DNA of 19,507 bases from Deltaproteobacteria bacterium (GCA_013151365.1 JAADIK010000026.1:1-19507); one strand, 5' to 3'; shown: positions 1 to 13,593, numbered from the stretch's first letter. A program made the numbers and translations. Notes: a model not told the origin generated them from the letters alone.

Positions 1-2
1 TG

Positions 3-133
3 TAAGCCGCCACAGGTGCCACAGATTTACGTAGTCGCTTCCGTTCGCAGGTAAGCGACCGAAGGGAGACTCCGATAGTCCCTCTATGCGGGCGGGAGCG
101 ACCGCGTGAAGATGGGGTGCCTGTGACGGCTTA
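3..133. repeat. Large imperfect foldback element (possible MITE or structured 3' region)
   Basis: The outermost arms are TAAGCCGCCACAGG (3-16) and CCTGTGACGGCTTA (120-133), pairing at 13 of 14 positions. A second nested stem joins 34-43 (GTCGCTTCCG) with 93-102 (CGGGAGCGAC), with one G-T wobble. An apical hairpin lies at 63-83. The 34-40 arm could instead pair with AAGCGAC at 53-59, so alternative folds exist. No coding sequence is seen here. The element begins 9 bases past the stop codon of the minus-strand dehydrogenase gene, so it may also act as its 3' structure or terminator. The left flank is outside the window, so a target duplication cannot be tested. A non-autonomous mobile element, a terminator or a structured RNA are all possible; the inverted repeat itself is directly visible. 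Confidence 0.6.
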
Positions 134-141
134 TGTTGTTG

Positions 142-1329
142 TTATTGAGTGAAGCGGATAATCCGGGTTCTGATCACCCCGTCCTTTTCCTCTATTTCCT
201 TCTGAACTTCGAGAGGTACCTGGTCGGCGCAATCGATAATATTGTAGCCGATGGTGCCGTTGCTCTTGTTGGCGTAACTCATGATATTGATCCGGTGACG
301 GCCCAGGATATTGGTGACCAGGCCGATCATGCCCGGTTCATCGCGGTTGATCATAATCAGCCGGGTCCGGACATGTACCGTGGGCGTGGTCTCCACGTTG
401 GGGAAATTCACGCTGTGGGAGATATTGCCGTATTCGAGATAGGCCTGCAGTTCCCGCACCGCCATACAGGCGCAGTTTTCCTCGGACTCGGTTGTCGAGG
501 CCCCGAGATGCGGCGAGAGCAGGATCTTCTCCCGGTCTACTAATTTCTCGGACGGAAAATCGGTGATATAGCCGTCAAGCCGGCCGTCGGCCAGGGCCGC
601 GAGCACGGCATCTTCGTCCACCACCGGACCCCGGGCGTAATTCAGGAGCAGGGCGCCGGGTTTCATCTTGCCCAGAAAATCGGTTGCAACCATTCCAATG
701 GTCCCCTTGTTGAGCGGCACATGGAGGGAAACGAAATCAGCCCGGCTCAGCACCTCGGCCCGGGACCGGGTCAGCTCCACCTCGGGCGACAGGTCGTGGA
801 TATTCTCCATCACCGGGTAGGGATCAAACCCCAGGACCCGCATCTGGTGATGAACGCCGGTGTTGGCGACCCTGACCCCGACCTTGCCCAGGCCGATTAT
901 GCCCAGGGTCTTGCCGGCCATCTCCACTCCCTTGAACATCTTTTTCCTTTTTTCCACTTCCCGGCTCAGGCTGTCGCCCTGCAGGCCGGCCAGCGACCGG
1001 CAGAAAGAAATACTCTCCTGGACATGGCGCAGCCGGATGCCGAGCATGGTAAAGACCAGTTCCACCACCGCATTGGCATTGGCGCCGGGGGTGTTAAAGA
1101 TGCAGATTCCCTTTTCGGAAGCCCGGTCCACCGGGATATTGTTCACCCCGGCCCCGGCCCGGGCCACGGCCAGCAGGTCCGGATACGCCTCCACCTCAAG
1201 CGGGGAGCTGCGCAGGACAATTCCCTGCGGAGAGGCTTCGTCGGCGCTGACGAGATAACGGTCGCCGAACAGCTCCAGGCCCTCTTCGGCAATGGTATCA
1301 ATGGTTTTTATTCTGAATCGATCCATCAT
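142..1329 (-). CDS. serA: D-3-phosphoglycerate dehydrogenase-type 2-hydroxyacid dehydrogenase with ACT domain
   Basis: A 395-residue NAD-dependent 2-hydroxyacid dehydrogenase, most likely oxidising 3-phosphoglycerate in the first step of serine synthesis in the cytoplasm. The nucleotide-binding domain has GLGKVG at 146-151 and an acidic residue (D169) placed to bind the NAD ribose. The catalytic set can be placed as R233 (in NYARGP), E261 (in DFPSEK) and H274 (in SPHLGAST). The E-to-H stretch is shorter than in E. coli SerA. Residues about 324-394 form an ACT domain (INRDEPGMIG), the usual serine-sensing module, so feedback control is likely. It belongs to the short class of about 395 residues. 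The start is the first of two adjacent ATG codons, with TGAGGAAT just upstream. The gene stands alone and is divergent from the peptidase gene. A different hydroxyacid substrate cannot be excluded. Confidence 0.88.
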   Translation of the reverse strand: MMDRFRIKTIDTIAEEGLELFGDRYLVSADEASPQGIVLRSSPLEVEAYPDLLAVARAGAGVNNIPVDRASEKGICIFNTPGANANAVVELVFTMLGIRLRHVQESISFCRSLAGLQGDSLSREVEKRKKMFKGVEMAGKTLGIIGLGKVGVRVANTGVHHQMRVLGFDPYPVMENIHDLSPEVELTRSRAEVLSRADFVSLHVPLNKGTIGMVATDFLGKMKPGALLLNYARGPVVDEDAVLAALADGRLDGYITDFPSEKLVDREKILLSPHLGASTTESEENCACMAVRELQAYLEYGNISHSVNFPNVETTPTVHVRTRLIMINRDEPGMIGLVTNILGRHRINIMSYANKSNGTIGYNIIDCADQVPLEVQKEIEEKDGVIRTRIIRFTQ

Positions 1330-1402
1330 GATTCCTCAAACCGGCATGGCCGGACCAGGTTTCAGGCCGCAGCCACAAGAAGATGGTTATTGATAAGAGG
1401 TT

Positions 1403-1408
1403 ATTATA
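1403..1408 (-). promoter_or_regulatory. Candidate -10 box for the dehydrogenase gene
   Basis: On the minus strand these bases read TATAAT, a perfect sigma-70 -10 box, about 75 bases upstream of the start codon. No good -35 hexamer lies 16-18 bases upstream. A minus-strand TTGACA exists at 1456-1451 but is too far to pair with it, and its own possible -10 (TGTAGC) is poor. The rest of the 1330-1575 gap between the divergent genes shows no other clear signal. Confidence 0.3.
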
Positions 1409-1575
1409 AACTGGAAAGCCGCCGCAGGGCTACAATAAAAAACCTGTCCATGTCAATAAAAAGCCGGTAATCGCGGCCGCAGGTTCCGCTTTTCTTTTTC
1501 GGGTAAAATGATTATTTTGTAATTTCTTTCGTCAAAAACTGTTGAGCTCTATTTATCCCGAGCAAGGAACATACC

Positions 1576-4500
1576 ATGCGTATCCTCAATTTTTTTGCGC
1601 CGCTGGCGGCAACGACGTCCTGGACCTTTATCCTGGCCGCACTGTTTTGCCTGCTTTCGCCGCCCGCCGCAGCCGCCGCCGAACAACGACTGCCGGCCGG
1701 CACCATTAACATCAGCTTTAACGTGGCAAAGCACCGCATGACCGGCACGGCCCGGATCACCCTGCCGCCGGCGACGCCCCTGGCCCTGCAATGCGGCCCT
1801 GCGGCCCCCTGCAGATTACCGGTATCGTCCTGGAAATCGAGGGCAAAACTCCGCTTATCATGAAGCCGGCCGAGGACCGAATAATCAAGGTCCCGGCCGC
1901 CGCCGGGGAACAGACCCTGTATGTTTCCTGGTCGCTTACGGCCGAGGGCATCCCCGGCAGTGACAACCTGATCGGCAACCGGGGGATTACCCTGGCCGGT
2001 TTCTGGCATCCTCTCCCTGACCGGGACATGCTCTACAGTCTCCGGGCCCGCCTGCCCGAGGGCTTTGCCGGTATGACCGAGGCGACAACCCTGTCTCTTA
2101 GCCGGACCGGCCGGAACAGCATCCTCTCCGCCTCCTTTGCTCATCCCCTGCGCGCCATTCAGTTTGCCGCCGGTCTCTATACGGTCCGTTCCCGGACCCT
2201 GCCGGGCGGGATAATCCTGTCCACCTATTTTTTCCCGGAAGACGACGAACTGAGCCCGGGTTATCTTGACAAGGCCGCCGCCTTTATCCAGAGGTACAGC
2301 CGCCTGATCGGCCCTTACCCCTACAAACGATTTTCCATCGTGGAAAACCGGTTGCCCACCGGCTACGGCATGCCTACCTTTACCCTGCTGGGCCAGGTCG
2401 TGGTCCGGCTGCCCTTTATCAAGGATACCTCGCTGGGCCACGAAATCCTGCACTCCTGGTTCGGCAACGGTGTCCGGCTCAGCGATTCGGGCGGCAACTG
2501 GTGCGAGGGGCTGACCACCTATCTCGCCGACCAGATGTATGCCGAAGACCACAAAGAGGGCGCAAAATACCGGAAAAATCAGCTCCTGCGCTACCAGTCC
2601 TATGTCCATGCCGGCAATACCATGGCCCTGCAGGATTTTGCCGATGCCAGCGATTCACAGCCGATGGCCAGGGAGGTCCGGGCCATCGGTTATGACAAGG
2701 GCAGCATGGTTTTCCACATGCTGCGGCTGAAGCTGGGAGACCGGGCCTTCTACCGGGGACTCAGGAATTTTTATGAACGGTTGAAATTCAAGGAAGCCGG
2801 CTGGCAGGACCTGGAGGCCAGTTTCGAGGCCGCCTCAAAAAGCGACCTGTCCGGTTTTTTTACCCAGTGGCTGACCCGCAAGGATGTCCCGGAACTCACT
2901 GCCGGCAACTTTGATATCAACCAGAAAGACGGGAAATCAGTCATTTCCTTTACCCTGAAACAGGGCACCGGCAAGCCCTATGATCTTGCCGTGCCGGTCC
3001 TCGTCACCACTCGCGCCGGCACCAGCAAAAAAATAATCTCCATCAACAAATTGGCGACCAAGGCCGAAATCACGGTGGCCGATCTGCCCCTTGAGCTGGT
3101 CATTGACCCGGACTACGACCTGATGCGGACCCTGGACGAGGAGGAACTCGCTCCCACCTGGTCGCAGTTTATCGGCGCCCGGAAAAAGACCGTTGTCCTG
3201 GCGGCCGCTGACCGGAAGGAGATCTATGGTCCCCTGCTCGCCGACCTCGAAAGGCAGGGCTGCAAAACCGTGACGAGCAAGGACTTGAAAAACAGCGCCC
3301 TCGGCCAGGGCAGTTACCTGTTTCTCGGCACCTCGCCCCAGAGCCTTGGCCTGTTCGCGAATCCCGACCACCCGCAGACCGGTTTTACGGTCGATGTCCG
3401 CCGGAACCCACTCGACATCAAGCAGGTCATGGTTTTGGTCACTTCCGCTTCCCGGCAAGAGACGGCCAGGGCCGGGTACAAACTCCGGCACTACGGCAAG
3501 TATAGTTATCTCCACTTTGAGAACGGCCGGCTGGAAACAAAACGCGTCGCCAAGTCTACCCAAGGTATCCATTACACCCTGATGCCGGAACCGGACGGGG
3601 TGTATGTCCCGGATATCCGGTCCTTTGACCGGATCATGGACCAGCTGGAAAAAAGCCGGGTTATCTACGTGGGCGAGGAGCACACCGATTACGGCTGCCA
3701 CCTCCTGCAGCTCCGGATTATCCAGGCCCTGTTCCGGGCCGACCCGAACCTGGCCATCGGCATGGAGATGTTCCCGCGTTCATCCCAGAAAGCCCTTGAC
3801 GGCTATATAAACGGCACGATCAAGAGCGAAAGGGAGTTCCTGCAAAAATCCCGCTATTTTTCCGTCTGGGGTTACGATTACCGCCTGTACCGGGGGATCA
3901 TCGGCTATGCCAGGCTCCACAAAATACCCGTTATCGGTCTGAACCTGGATAAGAAAATCGTCAGCCAGGTCTTCCGGAAGGGCAATATGGACGGCTTGAG
4001 CGAGAAACAGATCAAGGCCATTGCGCCCGAGCGTAATCTTGATATCCCGGGTTACCGGCAGCGTCTCGCCCGGGCCTTTTCCGCTCACGCCTTGAGCGGG
4101 TTCGGCAAGAAACATTTTGCCGGGTTTATCCAGGCTCAATCGATCTGGGACGAGACCATGGCCCAGACCATTGCCGATTATCTCGCCGCTCATCCCGGCA
4201 GGAAGATGGTCGTCATTGCCGGGACCGGCCATGTGTACAAGGACAGCGCCATTCCGCCGCGGGTGGCCCGCCGCCTGCCGGTACGGCAGAGCGTGGTGGC
4301 CGGTATCGGCTTCGGCGACACCGGTCTGATTCCGGGCCGGCGGCTTGATTATCTCCTGCAGACCCAGGACGTCAGCCTGAAACCGGCGGCGAAAATAGGC
4401 GTTTACCTCAAGGTCGAGAAAAACAAGAAGAAGGCCGGCACCACCCTGGTCCGCGTTATCAGGATCAGTCCGCATGGCAAGGCCGGCCAGGCTGGGCTGA

Positions 4501-4712
4501 AGGAAAATGACATTATCCAGAGCATTGACGGCCAGGCAATCCAGACCGTTACCGATCTGAAGATCGGCTTGCTCGACAAGGCCCCGGGGGATGTCGTGAC
4601 CTTGAAGGTGCTGCGGGAAAATATGCTGCTGCCCGACGAGGAGCTGAAGCTGAAGGTGGAACTGTCGTCCATGTCCCAGACCTTCATGATGCCGCCCAAC
4701 CATCCGAAGTAA
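1576..4712 (+). CDS. Exported M1-like metallopeptidase / ChaN / PDZ fusion protein, interrupted by a frameshift
   Basis: Reading through one frameshift near 1805-1809, this is a protein of about 1045 residues. It starts at ATG 1576, after AAGGA, with a signal peptide (hydrophobic stretch, then PAAAAAEQ), so it acts in the periplasm or envelope. The first half is a gluzincin domain: HEILH at about 289-293 and a downstream Glu in NWCEG at about 311 are the zinc ligands of M1-type peptidases. The GAMEN exopeptidase motif is replaced by TGYGMPTFTLLG, so aminopeptidase activity is uncertain. From about residue 680 to 915 there is a ChaN (Haem_bd_uptake, DUF399) domain with IYVGEEHTD and IAGTGHVYKD; ChaN in Campylobacter binds haem. 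The last ~100 residues are a PDZ domain (AGLKENDIIQSIDGQ). The gene is flanked by unrelated genes. Without correction only the region from 1791 (973 residues, no signal peptide) is open. Confidence 0.8.
1791..1812 (+). other. Frameshift site (C5 run) in the M1-ChaN-PDZ gene
   Basis: The signal-peptide frame (from 1576) is open to 1863, but its peptidase homology stops around QCGP. The peptidase sequence resumes in the -1 frame as LQITGIVLEIEG. Adding one C to the CCCCC run at 1805-1809 gives a continuous reading ...LALQCGPAAP-LQITGIVLE.... A TGCGGCCC repeat lies immediately 5' (two tandem copies), a sequence type prone to indels. Confidence 0.75.
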
Positions 4713-4823
4713 CGATGTTGCGGGGGCTCTGGAAGCTTAGATTGTTCCCGGTGTCTGTCCGGAAACCGCAGAATTGGGAGCGGAGCGTAAAGGGGAAGTT
4801 GTTTTTTGGCGGACTCCGGGGGG

Positions 4824-5636
4824 TCAGGGCCGCGGGTTCTCGAGCAGCGTAGCCAGTCGCACCGCCTGTCTGTTCAGGGCCACATCATGGACCCGCACGA
4901 TATCGGCCCCGCTGGCGGCGCAAAAGGCCGACAACACGGCCGTGGGACAGTCACGCTCCCCGACCTCCAGGCCGAGCAGTTTGCCGATAAAGGACTTGCG
5001 GGAGTGGCCGATCAGGACCGGGCAGCCCGTCTCCTTGAACCGCTTGATATTTTTCAGGATCTCGATATTGTGGGCCACGGTCTTGCCAAAGCCGATACCC
5101 GGATCGATCACCACCCGCTCCCGCCCGATCCCGTTGTCGTCCAGCCAGGTCAGCCGTTCCTCGAAAAAAGCGCTGATCTCGGCCACGACATCATCGTAGC
5201 GGGGATCGATCTGCATGGTATCCGGCGTTCCCAGCATGTGCATGATGATCACCGGACCGTCGTAACTCCTGATCACCGCCGCCATTTCCGGGTCATAACG
5301 AAGGGCGCTGATATCGTTGATCATATCGGCCCCTGCATCCAGGGCGGCCGCGGCCACGGCGGCCTTGGTCGTGTCCACGGAAACGGGGATATCCGACACC
5401 TCCCGGATCAGCTTGATAACCGGCAGGACCCGGTCCAGCTCGTCGGCCGCGGCTACCGGCCCGGCAAAGGGCCGGGTCGATTCGCCGCCCACATCGAGAA
5501 TGTCCGCCCCGGCGGCAATCATCTCCTCAATCCGCCTGACGACAGCCGCCCGGCTGTTCAAACGGCCGCCATCGGAAAAGGAATCGGGGGTGATATTCAA
5601 AATCCCCATGATCCGTGTTCTTTTTTTCGCCTGCAT
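4824..5636 (-). CDS. folP: Dihydropteroate synthase
   Basis: A 270-residue cytoplasmic enzyme that condenses 6-hydroxymethyl-dihydropterin diphosphate with p-aminobenzoate to give dihydropteroate in folate synthesis; the target of sulfonamides. All family motifs are present: MGILNITPDSFSDGG at 10-24, DVGGESTRP at 48-56 (substrate loop), SVDTTKA at 86-92, INDIS at 106-110, VIDPGIGFGKT at 176-186, GHSRKSFIG at 210-218 and RVHDV at 248-252. The length is normal. ATG 5636 is preceded by GGGGAGCGG as ribosome-binding site. It follows ftsH on the same strand, 144 bases downstream, the same gene order as ftsH-folP in E. coli. It converges on the peptidase gene, with a 111-base spacer that holds no clear terminator. 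Confidence 0.95.
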   Translation of the reverse strand: MQAKKRTRIMGILNITPDSFSDGGRLNSRAAVVRRIEEMIAAGADILDVGGESTRPFAGPVAAADELDRVLPVIKLIREVSDIPVSVDTTKAAVAAAALDAGADMINDISALRYDPEMAAVIRSYDGPVIIMHMLGTPDTMQIDPRYDDVVAEISAFFEERLTWLDDNGIGRERVVIDPGIGFGKTVAHNIEILKNIKRFKETGCPVLIGHSRKSFIGKLLGLEVGERDCPTAVLSAFCAASGADIVRVHDVALNRQAVRLATLLENPRP

Positions 5637-5670
5637 TGCCCGCTCCCCCTGTACGAAACAGAAACAAGAA

Positions 5671-5698
5671 AGGCACAGAGAGCTGCCCCCCTGTGCCT
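5671..5698 (-). terminator. Hairpin between ftsH and folP
   Basis: AGGCACAG (5671-5678) and CTGTGCCT (5691-5698) form an 8-bp perfect stem. On the minus strand the stem is followed by TTTCTTGTTTC, a weak U-rich tail. It sits between the ftsH stop and the folP start, so it could act as a partial terminator or attenuator that lowers folP expression relative to ftsH. Confidence 0.4.
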
Positions 5699-5780
5699 CA
5701 TCTGCCTCATGCCCGCATCATATCTGGATAGTTACAGACCGGGGTTAGATAGTTTTTTAATAGTTACCATGCATCGTGCA

Positions 5781-7622
5781 TCATGAAGCTTCAACCGGTT
5801 CCTTTGCCGAAGCCGCTTCTTCTTTTTTCTCGTTCTGTTTCTCGATGATCCGGTCGATATCGTCCAGGACGATTGTTTCCTTATCGAGCAGCTCCGCAGC
5901 CACGGCCTTGAGAACCTCGAGATGTTCGGACAAAAGGGAGTTTACCCGGTCCCGGGTATCCAGCACGATTTTCCGCACCGCATCGTCAATCTTTTTGGCC
6001 GTATCCTCGCTGTAATCACGGTGCTGGGCAATCTCGCGGCCAAGAAAAATCTGCTCTTCCTTTTTGCCGTAGGTCAGCGGCCCCAGTTCATCGCTCATGC
6101 CCCACTCGCAGACCATCTTGCGGGCGAGCTCGGTGGCCCTTTCCAGGTCGTTGCCGGCGCCGGTGGTAATCTCGTTGAAGATCAGCCGCTCGGCGACCCG
6201 GCCGCCGAACAGGATACAGATGGTGTTCAGCAGGTAGTCCTTTGAGTTCGTATACTTTTCATCTATCGGCAGCTGCATGGTCAAGCCCAGGGCCCGGCCC
6301 CGCGGAATGATGGTCACCTTGTGGATCGGATCGGTACCCGGCAGCAACCGCGCCACCAGGGCATGGCCGGCCTCGTGATAGGCCGTGATTTCCTTTTCCT
6401 TCTCACTGACAATCAGGGACTTACGTTCAGCGCCCATCATGATCTTGTCCTTGGCCTTTTCCAGGACCGGCAGGGTCACCTTGTCATCACCGATACGGGC
6501 GGCCATCAGCGCCGCTTCGTTGATCAGGTTTTCCAGGTCGGCGCCGGTGAAACCGGGCGTTCCCCGGGCGATGATCTCCAGGTTCACATCTTTCGCCAGC
6601 TTGGTTTTTTTGCCGTAAATCTCCAGAATTTTTTCCCGACCCTTGACATCGGGCACCGGCACGATGACCTGGCGGTCAAAACGGCCGGGCCGCAACAGGG
6701 CCGGATCAAGGACATCGGGCCTATTGGTGGCGGCAATGATGATAACGCCCTCGTTCGCCTCAAAACCGTCCATCTCGACCAGCAGCTGATTCAGGGTCTG
6801 CTCCCGCTCGTCATGGCCGCCGCCGAGTCCGGCGCCGCGATGGCGCCCCACGGCGTCGATCTCATCAATGAAGATGATACAGGGGGCGTGTTTCTTGCCC
6901 TGGTTGAACAGGTCGCGGACCCTGGAGGCCCCGACCCCGACAAACATCTCGACAAAATCGGAGCCGCTGATGGTGAAAAACGGCACCTCGGCCTCGCCGG
7001 CGATGGCCTTGGCCAGCAGGGTTTTGCCGGTTCCCGGCGCCCCGGCCAGCAGCACGCCCCTGGGAATCCGGCCGCCCAGCTTGGTGAACTTGTTGGGATC
7101 TCTAAGAAAATCGACTATTTCTTCCAGGTCTTCCTTGGCCTCGTCAATCCCGGCCACGTCCTCGAAGGTGACTTTTTTCTCACCGCTTTCCTGCAATTTG
7201 GCCCGGGTCTTGCCGAAGGAAAGGGCGCCGCCCTTGCCGCCCATCTGCATTTGCCGCATGAAAAACACCCAGACCCCGATCAGGAGGAGCATGGGAAACC
7301 AGGAAACAAAGACCGTTACATACCACGGCGTTTCCGGCCTCTCCTTGACGGAGATATCGACTCCCGATTTCCGCAGCATGGGGATCAGCTGGGAATCGTT
7401 CGGAGTGATGGTCACAAAAGGACGGCCGTCCCGGCCCTTGCCCATGATTTTATTGTCCTGGATGGTCACCCGGTTGATAAGGCCCGACTGAACGCTGGAC
7501 CAGAACTCGCTGTAGGTCATCTTGTTGTTTTGCGTCTGCGGTTTGTTAAACACGTTAAAAAGCAGGATCATGGTCAGACCGATCACCAGCCACAGGCTCA
7601 AGTTTTTATAAAAGGTATTCAA
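5781..7622 (-). CDS. ftsH: ATP-dependent zinc metalloprotease FtsH
   Basis: A 613-residue membrane-anchored AAA+ protease, active as a hexamer at the inner membrane, that degrades misassembled membrane proteins and short-lived regulators (in E. coli, LpxC and sigma-32). Two membrane segments (about residues 8-26 and 101-121) flank a periplasmic domain. The AAA domain has Walker A GAPGTGKT at 194-201, Walker B FIDEID at 251-256 and the second region of homology (ATNRPDVLDPALLRPGRFDR). The protease site is HEAGH at 416-420 with the third zinc ligand D492 in GAGNDLERAT. I place the start at TTG 7622: it gives the usual N-terminus (LNTFYKNLSLWLVIG) and follows AGGAGG by five bases. The frame is open upstream to a GTG at 7682, but the 20 extra residues look non-native. 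It is followed by folP, as in many bacteria. Confidence 0.95.
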   Translation of the reverse strand: MNTFYKNLSLWLVIGLTMILLFNVFNKPQTQNNKMTYSEFWSSVQSGLINRVTIQDNKIMGKGRDGRPFVTITPNDSQLIPMLRKSGVDISVKERPETPWYVTVFVSWFPMLLLIGVWVFFMRQMQMGGKGGALSFGKTRAKLQESGEKKVTFEDVAGIDEAKEDLEEIVDFLRDPNKFTKLGGRIPRGVLLAGAPGTGKTLLAKAIAGEAEVPFFTISGSDFVEMFVGVGASRVRDLFNQGKKHAPCIIFIDEIDAVGRHRGAGLGGGHDEREQTLNQLLVEMDGFEANEGVIIIAATNRPDVLDPALLRPGRFDRQVIVPVPDVKGREKILEIYGKKTKLAKDVNLEIIARGTPGFTGADLENLINEAALMAARIGDDKVTLPVLEKAKDKIMMGAERKSLIVSEKEKEITAYHEAGHALVARLLPGTDPIHKVTIIPRGRALGLTMQLPIDEKYTNSKDYLLNTICILFGGRVAERLIFNEITTGAGNDLERATELARKMVCEWGMSDELGPLTYGKKEEQIFLGREIAQHRDYSEDTAKKIDDAVRKIVLDTRDRVNSLLSEHLEVLKAVAAELLDKETIVLDDIDRIIEKQNEKKEEAASAKEPVEAS

Positions 7623-7806
7623 ACATTCCTCCTCGGAGATGAATATTTCCGGGACCTGAAAAAATAAAAAATTTTTACTCACCCCGTGACAAAAAAGTCA
7701 CAATGAAACATGAAAATGGGGTCTCTGGTGACGGGATATTATGGAAGCGCAAACGGGTAATTTTGCAACTAGCTGAAATCACTACCATAGGTGCCTATTT
7801 TCATAT

Positions 7807-7833
7807 AAAAAAATAATTCCTTTTCAGGAAAAG
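7807..7833 (-). terminator. Weak intrinsic terminator candidate downstream of carB
   Basis: On the minus strand, 17 bases past the carB stop codon, CTTTT-CCTG-AAAAG forms a small stem-loop. It is followed by GAATTA and then a run of seven T. The stem is short and AT-rich, so it would be leaky. It may separate waaA-carAB from ftsH-folP, leaving the remaining ~180 bases as the ftsH promoter region, in which I could not fix a convincing promoter. Confidence 0.4.
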
Positions 7834-7849
7834 TCCAGCACAATCACAA

Positions 7850-11089
<3,240 letters not shown>

Positions 11090-11134
11090 ATTTCGACATA
11101 AGGGGTTTGTGGTCGGAAGCCGGGGAACCAGGAA

Positions 11135-12268
<1,134 letters not shown>

Positions 12269-12282
12269 ATATTATGCAAATA

Positions 12283-13593
12283 CTATTTTATTGTCGCACC
12301 GCCATCCCGGGATGCCAGCAGTTCCAAGACCAGGTCCGCCTGCCGGTCGACCGCGCGCCGCTGGCCGGCCGTAACCCCGGCCGCCGCTGCGCAGGCCGCC
12401 TCGTAGCTGCGCCGGTCCTGCATGTGCCCGAGGATCACTTCGGCCAGGTGGCGGCCGTCCCGGGCCCGGAAACCGGCGCCGGCCGGTTCAAGCAGATCCA
12501 GGGCGTCAAGGAAATCACTCATGTACGGGCCGTAATAGACCGGCTTGCCCCAGCGGGCCGCCTCCATGATATTATGCCCGCCGTCGTCAACCAGGCTGCC
12601 GCCGCAGAAATTATAATCGCCGGCGCTGTAGAGCCCGGCAAGTTCACCCATGCAGTCAACCAGGACGACATCGTGTTGCCGGCCCTTGGTTGCGAGTTCG
12701 GTGTACAGGTCGTAGCCCAGGCCCAGGCCGGTCAGAAGTTGTTTCACTTCCGGTAACCGTTCAAGATGCCGGGGGGCAACGATCCAGACTATTTTTTTGC
12801 CGCTGCCCTCCCGCAGTTCCCGGTAGACCCCGGCCAGGATCTGTTCCTCGCCGGGACCGGTGGAACCGCAAAGAAAAACCGCCTCGTCCGTCAGGCCGAG
12901 AAGCGACCGGTATCTTTCCCTGGCCGCCTCCGGTTCGTTCATCGCCAGGTCATACTTGATGTTTCCCGCTACCAGGATCCGCGAGGCGTCGACGCCCAGG
13001 CCGGCAAAGCGCCGTCCATCCGCCTGCCGGATCACGGCGAGCTTCGAGAATCCTCCCAGCAGTTGCGCCATGAATCTCCGCAGCAAACGATAGCGCCGGT
13101 AGGTCCGCTCAGACATCCGGCCATTCAGGAGGACCATCTTTACCCCGGCCCGCCGCACCTCATTGAGCATGGCCGGCCACAGTTCCGTCTCCAGGCATAT
13201 ATACATATCCGGCCTGATTTTTCCCAGGACACGGCGGACGAGAAAGGGTACGTCAAGCGGGGCCAGGAAGCAGGAGACTTCGGCCGGCAACTGTTTTTTT
13301 GCCACCCGGCGCCCCTGTTCGGTCATGGTGGTGACAACAAAAAGAATGTTGGCCGCCCTGGTGGTCAGCTCAACGATAAGGGCATGGGCAGCCTGGACCT
13401 CGCCGACGGAGGCCGCGTGAATCCACAGGGTCACCGTCCGGTGTCCGTGGTCTGCGCAAACACGTTTTATGTTCCCGAGCCGCTGGCCAAGGCCATGCCC
13501 CAATCCCGGCCGGATCAGGGCCGCGAGTGCGAGCAGGGGGATCAACAGGGGAAAAAATATCGTTCCAAGAACGCCGTATATCCAGTATAACAA
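12283..13593 (-). CDS. waaA: 3-deoxy-D-manno-octulosonic acid (Kdo) transferase
   Basis: A 436-residue GT30 glycosyltransferase that moves Kdo from CMP-Kdo to lipid A precursor at the inner membrane, so the organism makes LPS. It has an N-terminal membrane anchor (about 2-27), then HAASVGEV at 59-66, whose E65 corresponds to the family's catalytic base. GSTGPGEE (243-250) and GGSLVDDGGHNIMEAA (331-346) are characteristic of the C-terminal nucleotide-binding half. The number of Kdo residues added cannot be read from the sequence. The start is TTG at 13593 (LLYWIY), preceded by AGGGAT; no ATG fits better. It is the first gene of the waaA-carA-carB cluster, with a candidate promoter about 50 bases upstream. 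Confidence 0.93.
   Translation of the reverse strand: MLYWIYGVLGTIFFPLLIPLLALAALIRPGLGHGLGQRLGNIKRVCADHGHRTVTLWIHAASVGEVQAAHALIVELTTRAANILFVVTTMTEQGRRVAKKQLPAEVSCFLAPLDVPFLVRRVLGKIRPDMYICLETELWPAMLNEVRRAGVKMVLLNGRMSERTYRRYRLLRRFMAQLLGGFSKLAVIRQADGRRFAGLGVDASRILVAGNIKYDLAMNEPEAARERYRSLLGLTDEAVFLCGSTGPGEEQILAGVYRELREGSGKKIVWIVAPRHLERLPEVKQLLTGLGLGYDLYTELATKGRQHDVVLVDCMGELAGLYSAGDYNFCGGSLVDDGGHNIMEAARWGKPVYYGPYMSDFLDALDLLEPAGAGFRARDGRHLAEVILGHMQDRRSYEAACAAAAGVTAGQRRAVDRQADLVLELLASRDGGATIK

Noticed and set aside
4713..4823. Possible terminator between the convergent peptidase and folP genes
   Set aside because: Only a 5-bp CGGAG/CTCCG pairing with a long loop was found, too weak to report.
6321..7667. 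448-codon open frame on the plus strand
   Set aside because: Antisense shadow of ftsH with no recognisable motif or supported start.
7686..7701. GTGAC-AAAAAA-GTCAC palindrome upstream of ftsH, resembling a CRP/FNR-family operator
   Set aside because: The GTGA and TCAC halves are 8 bases apart instead of the usual 6, and no promoter could be placed relative to it. The arms are only 5 bp.
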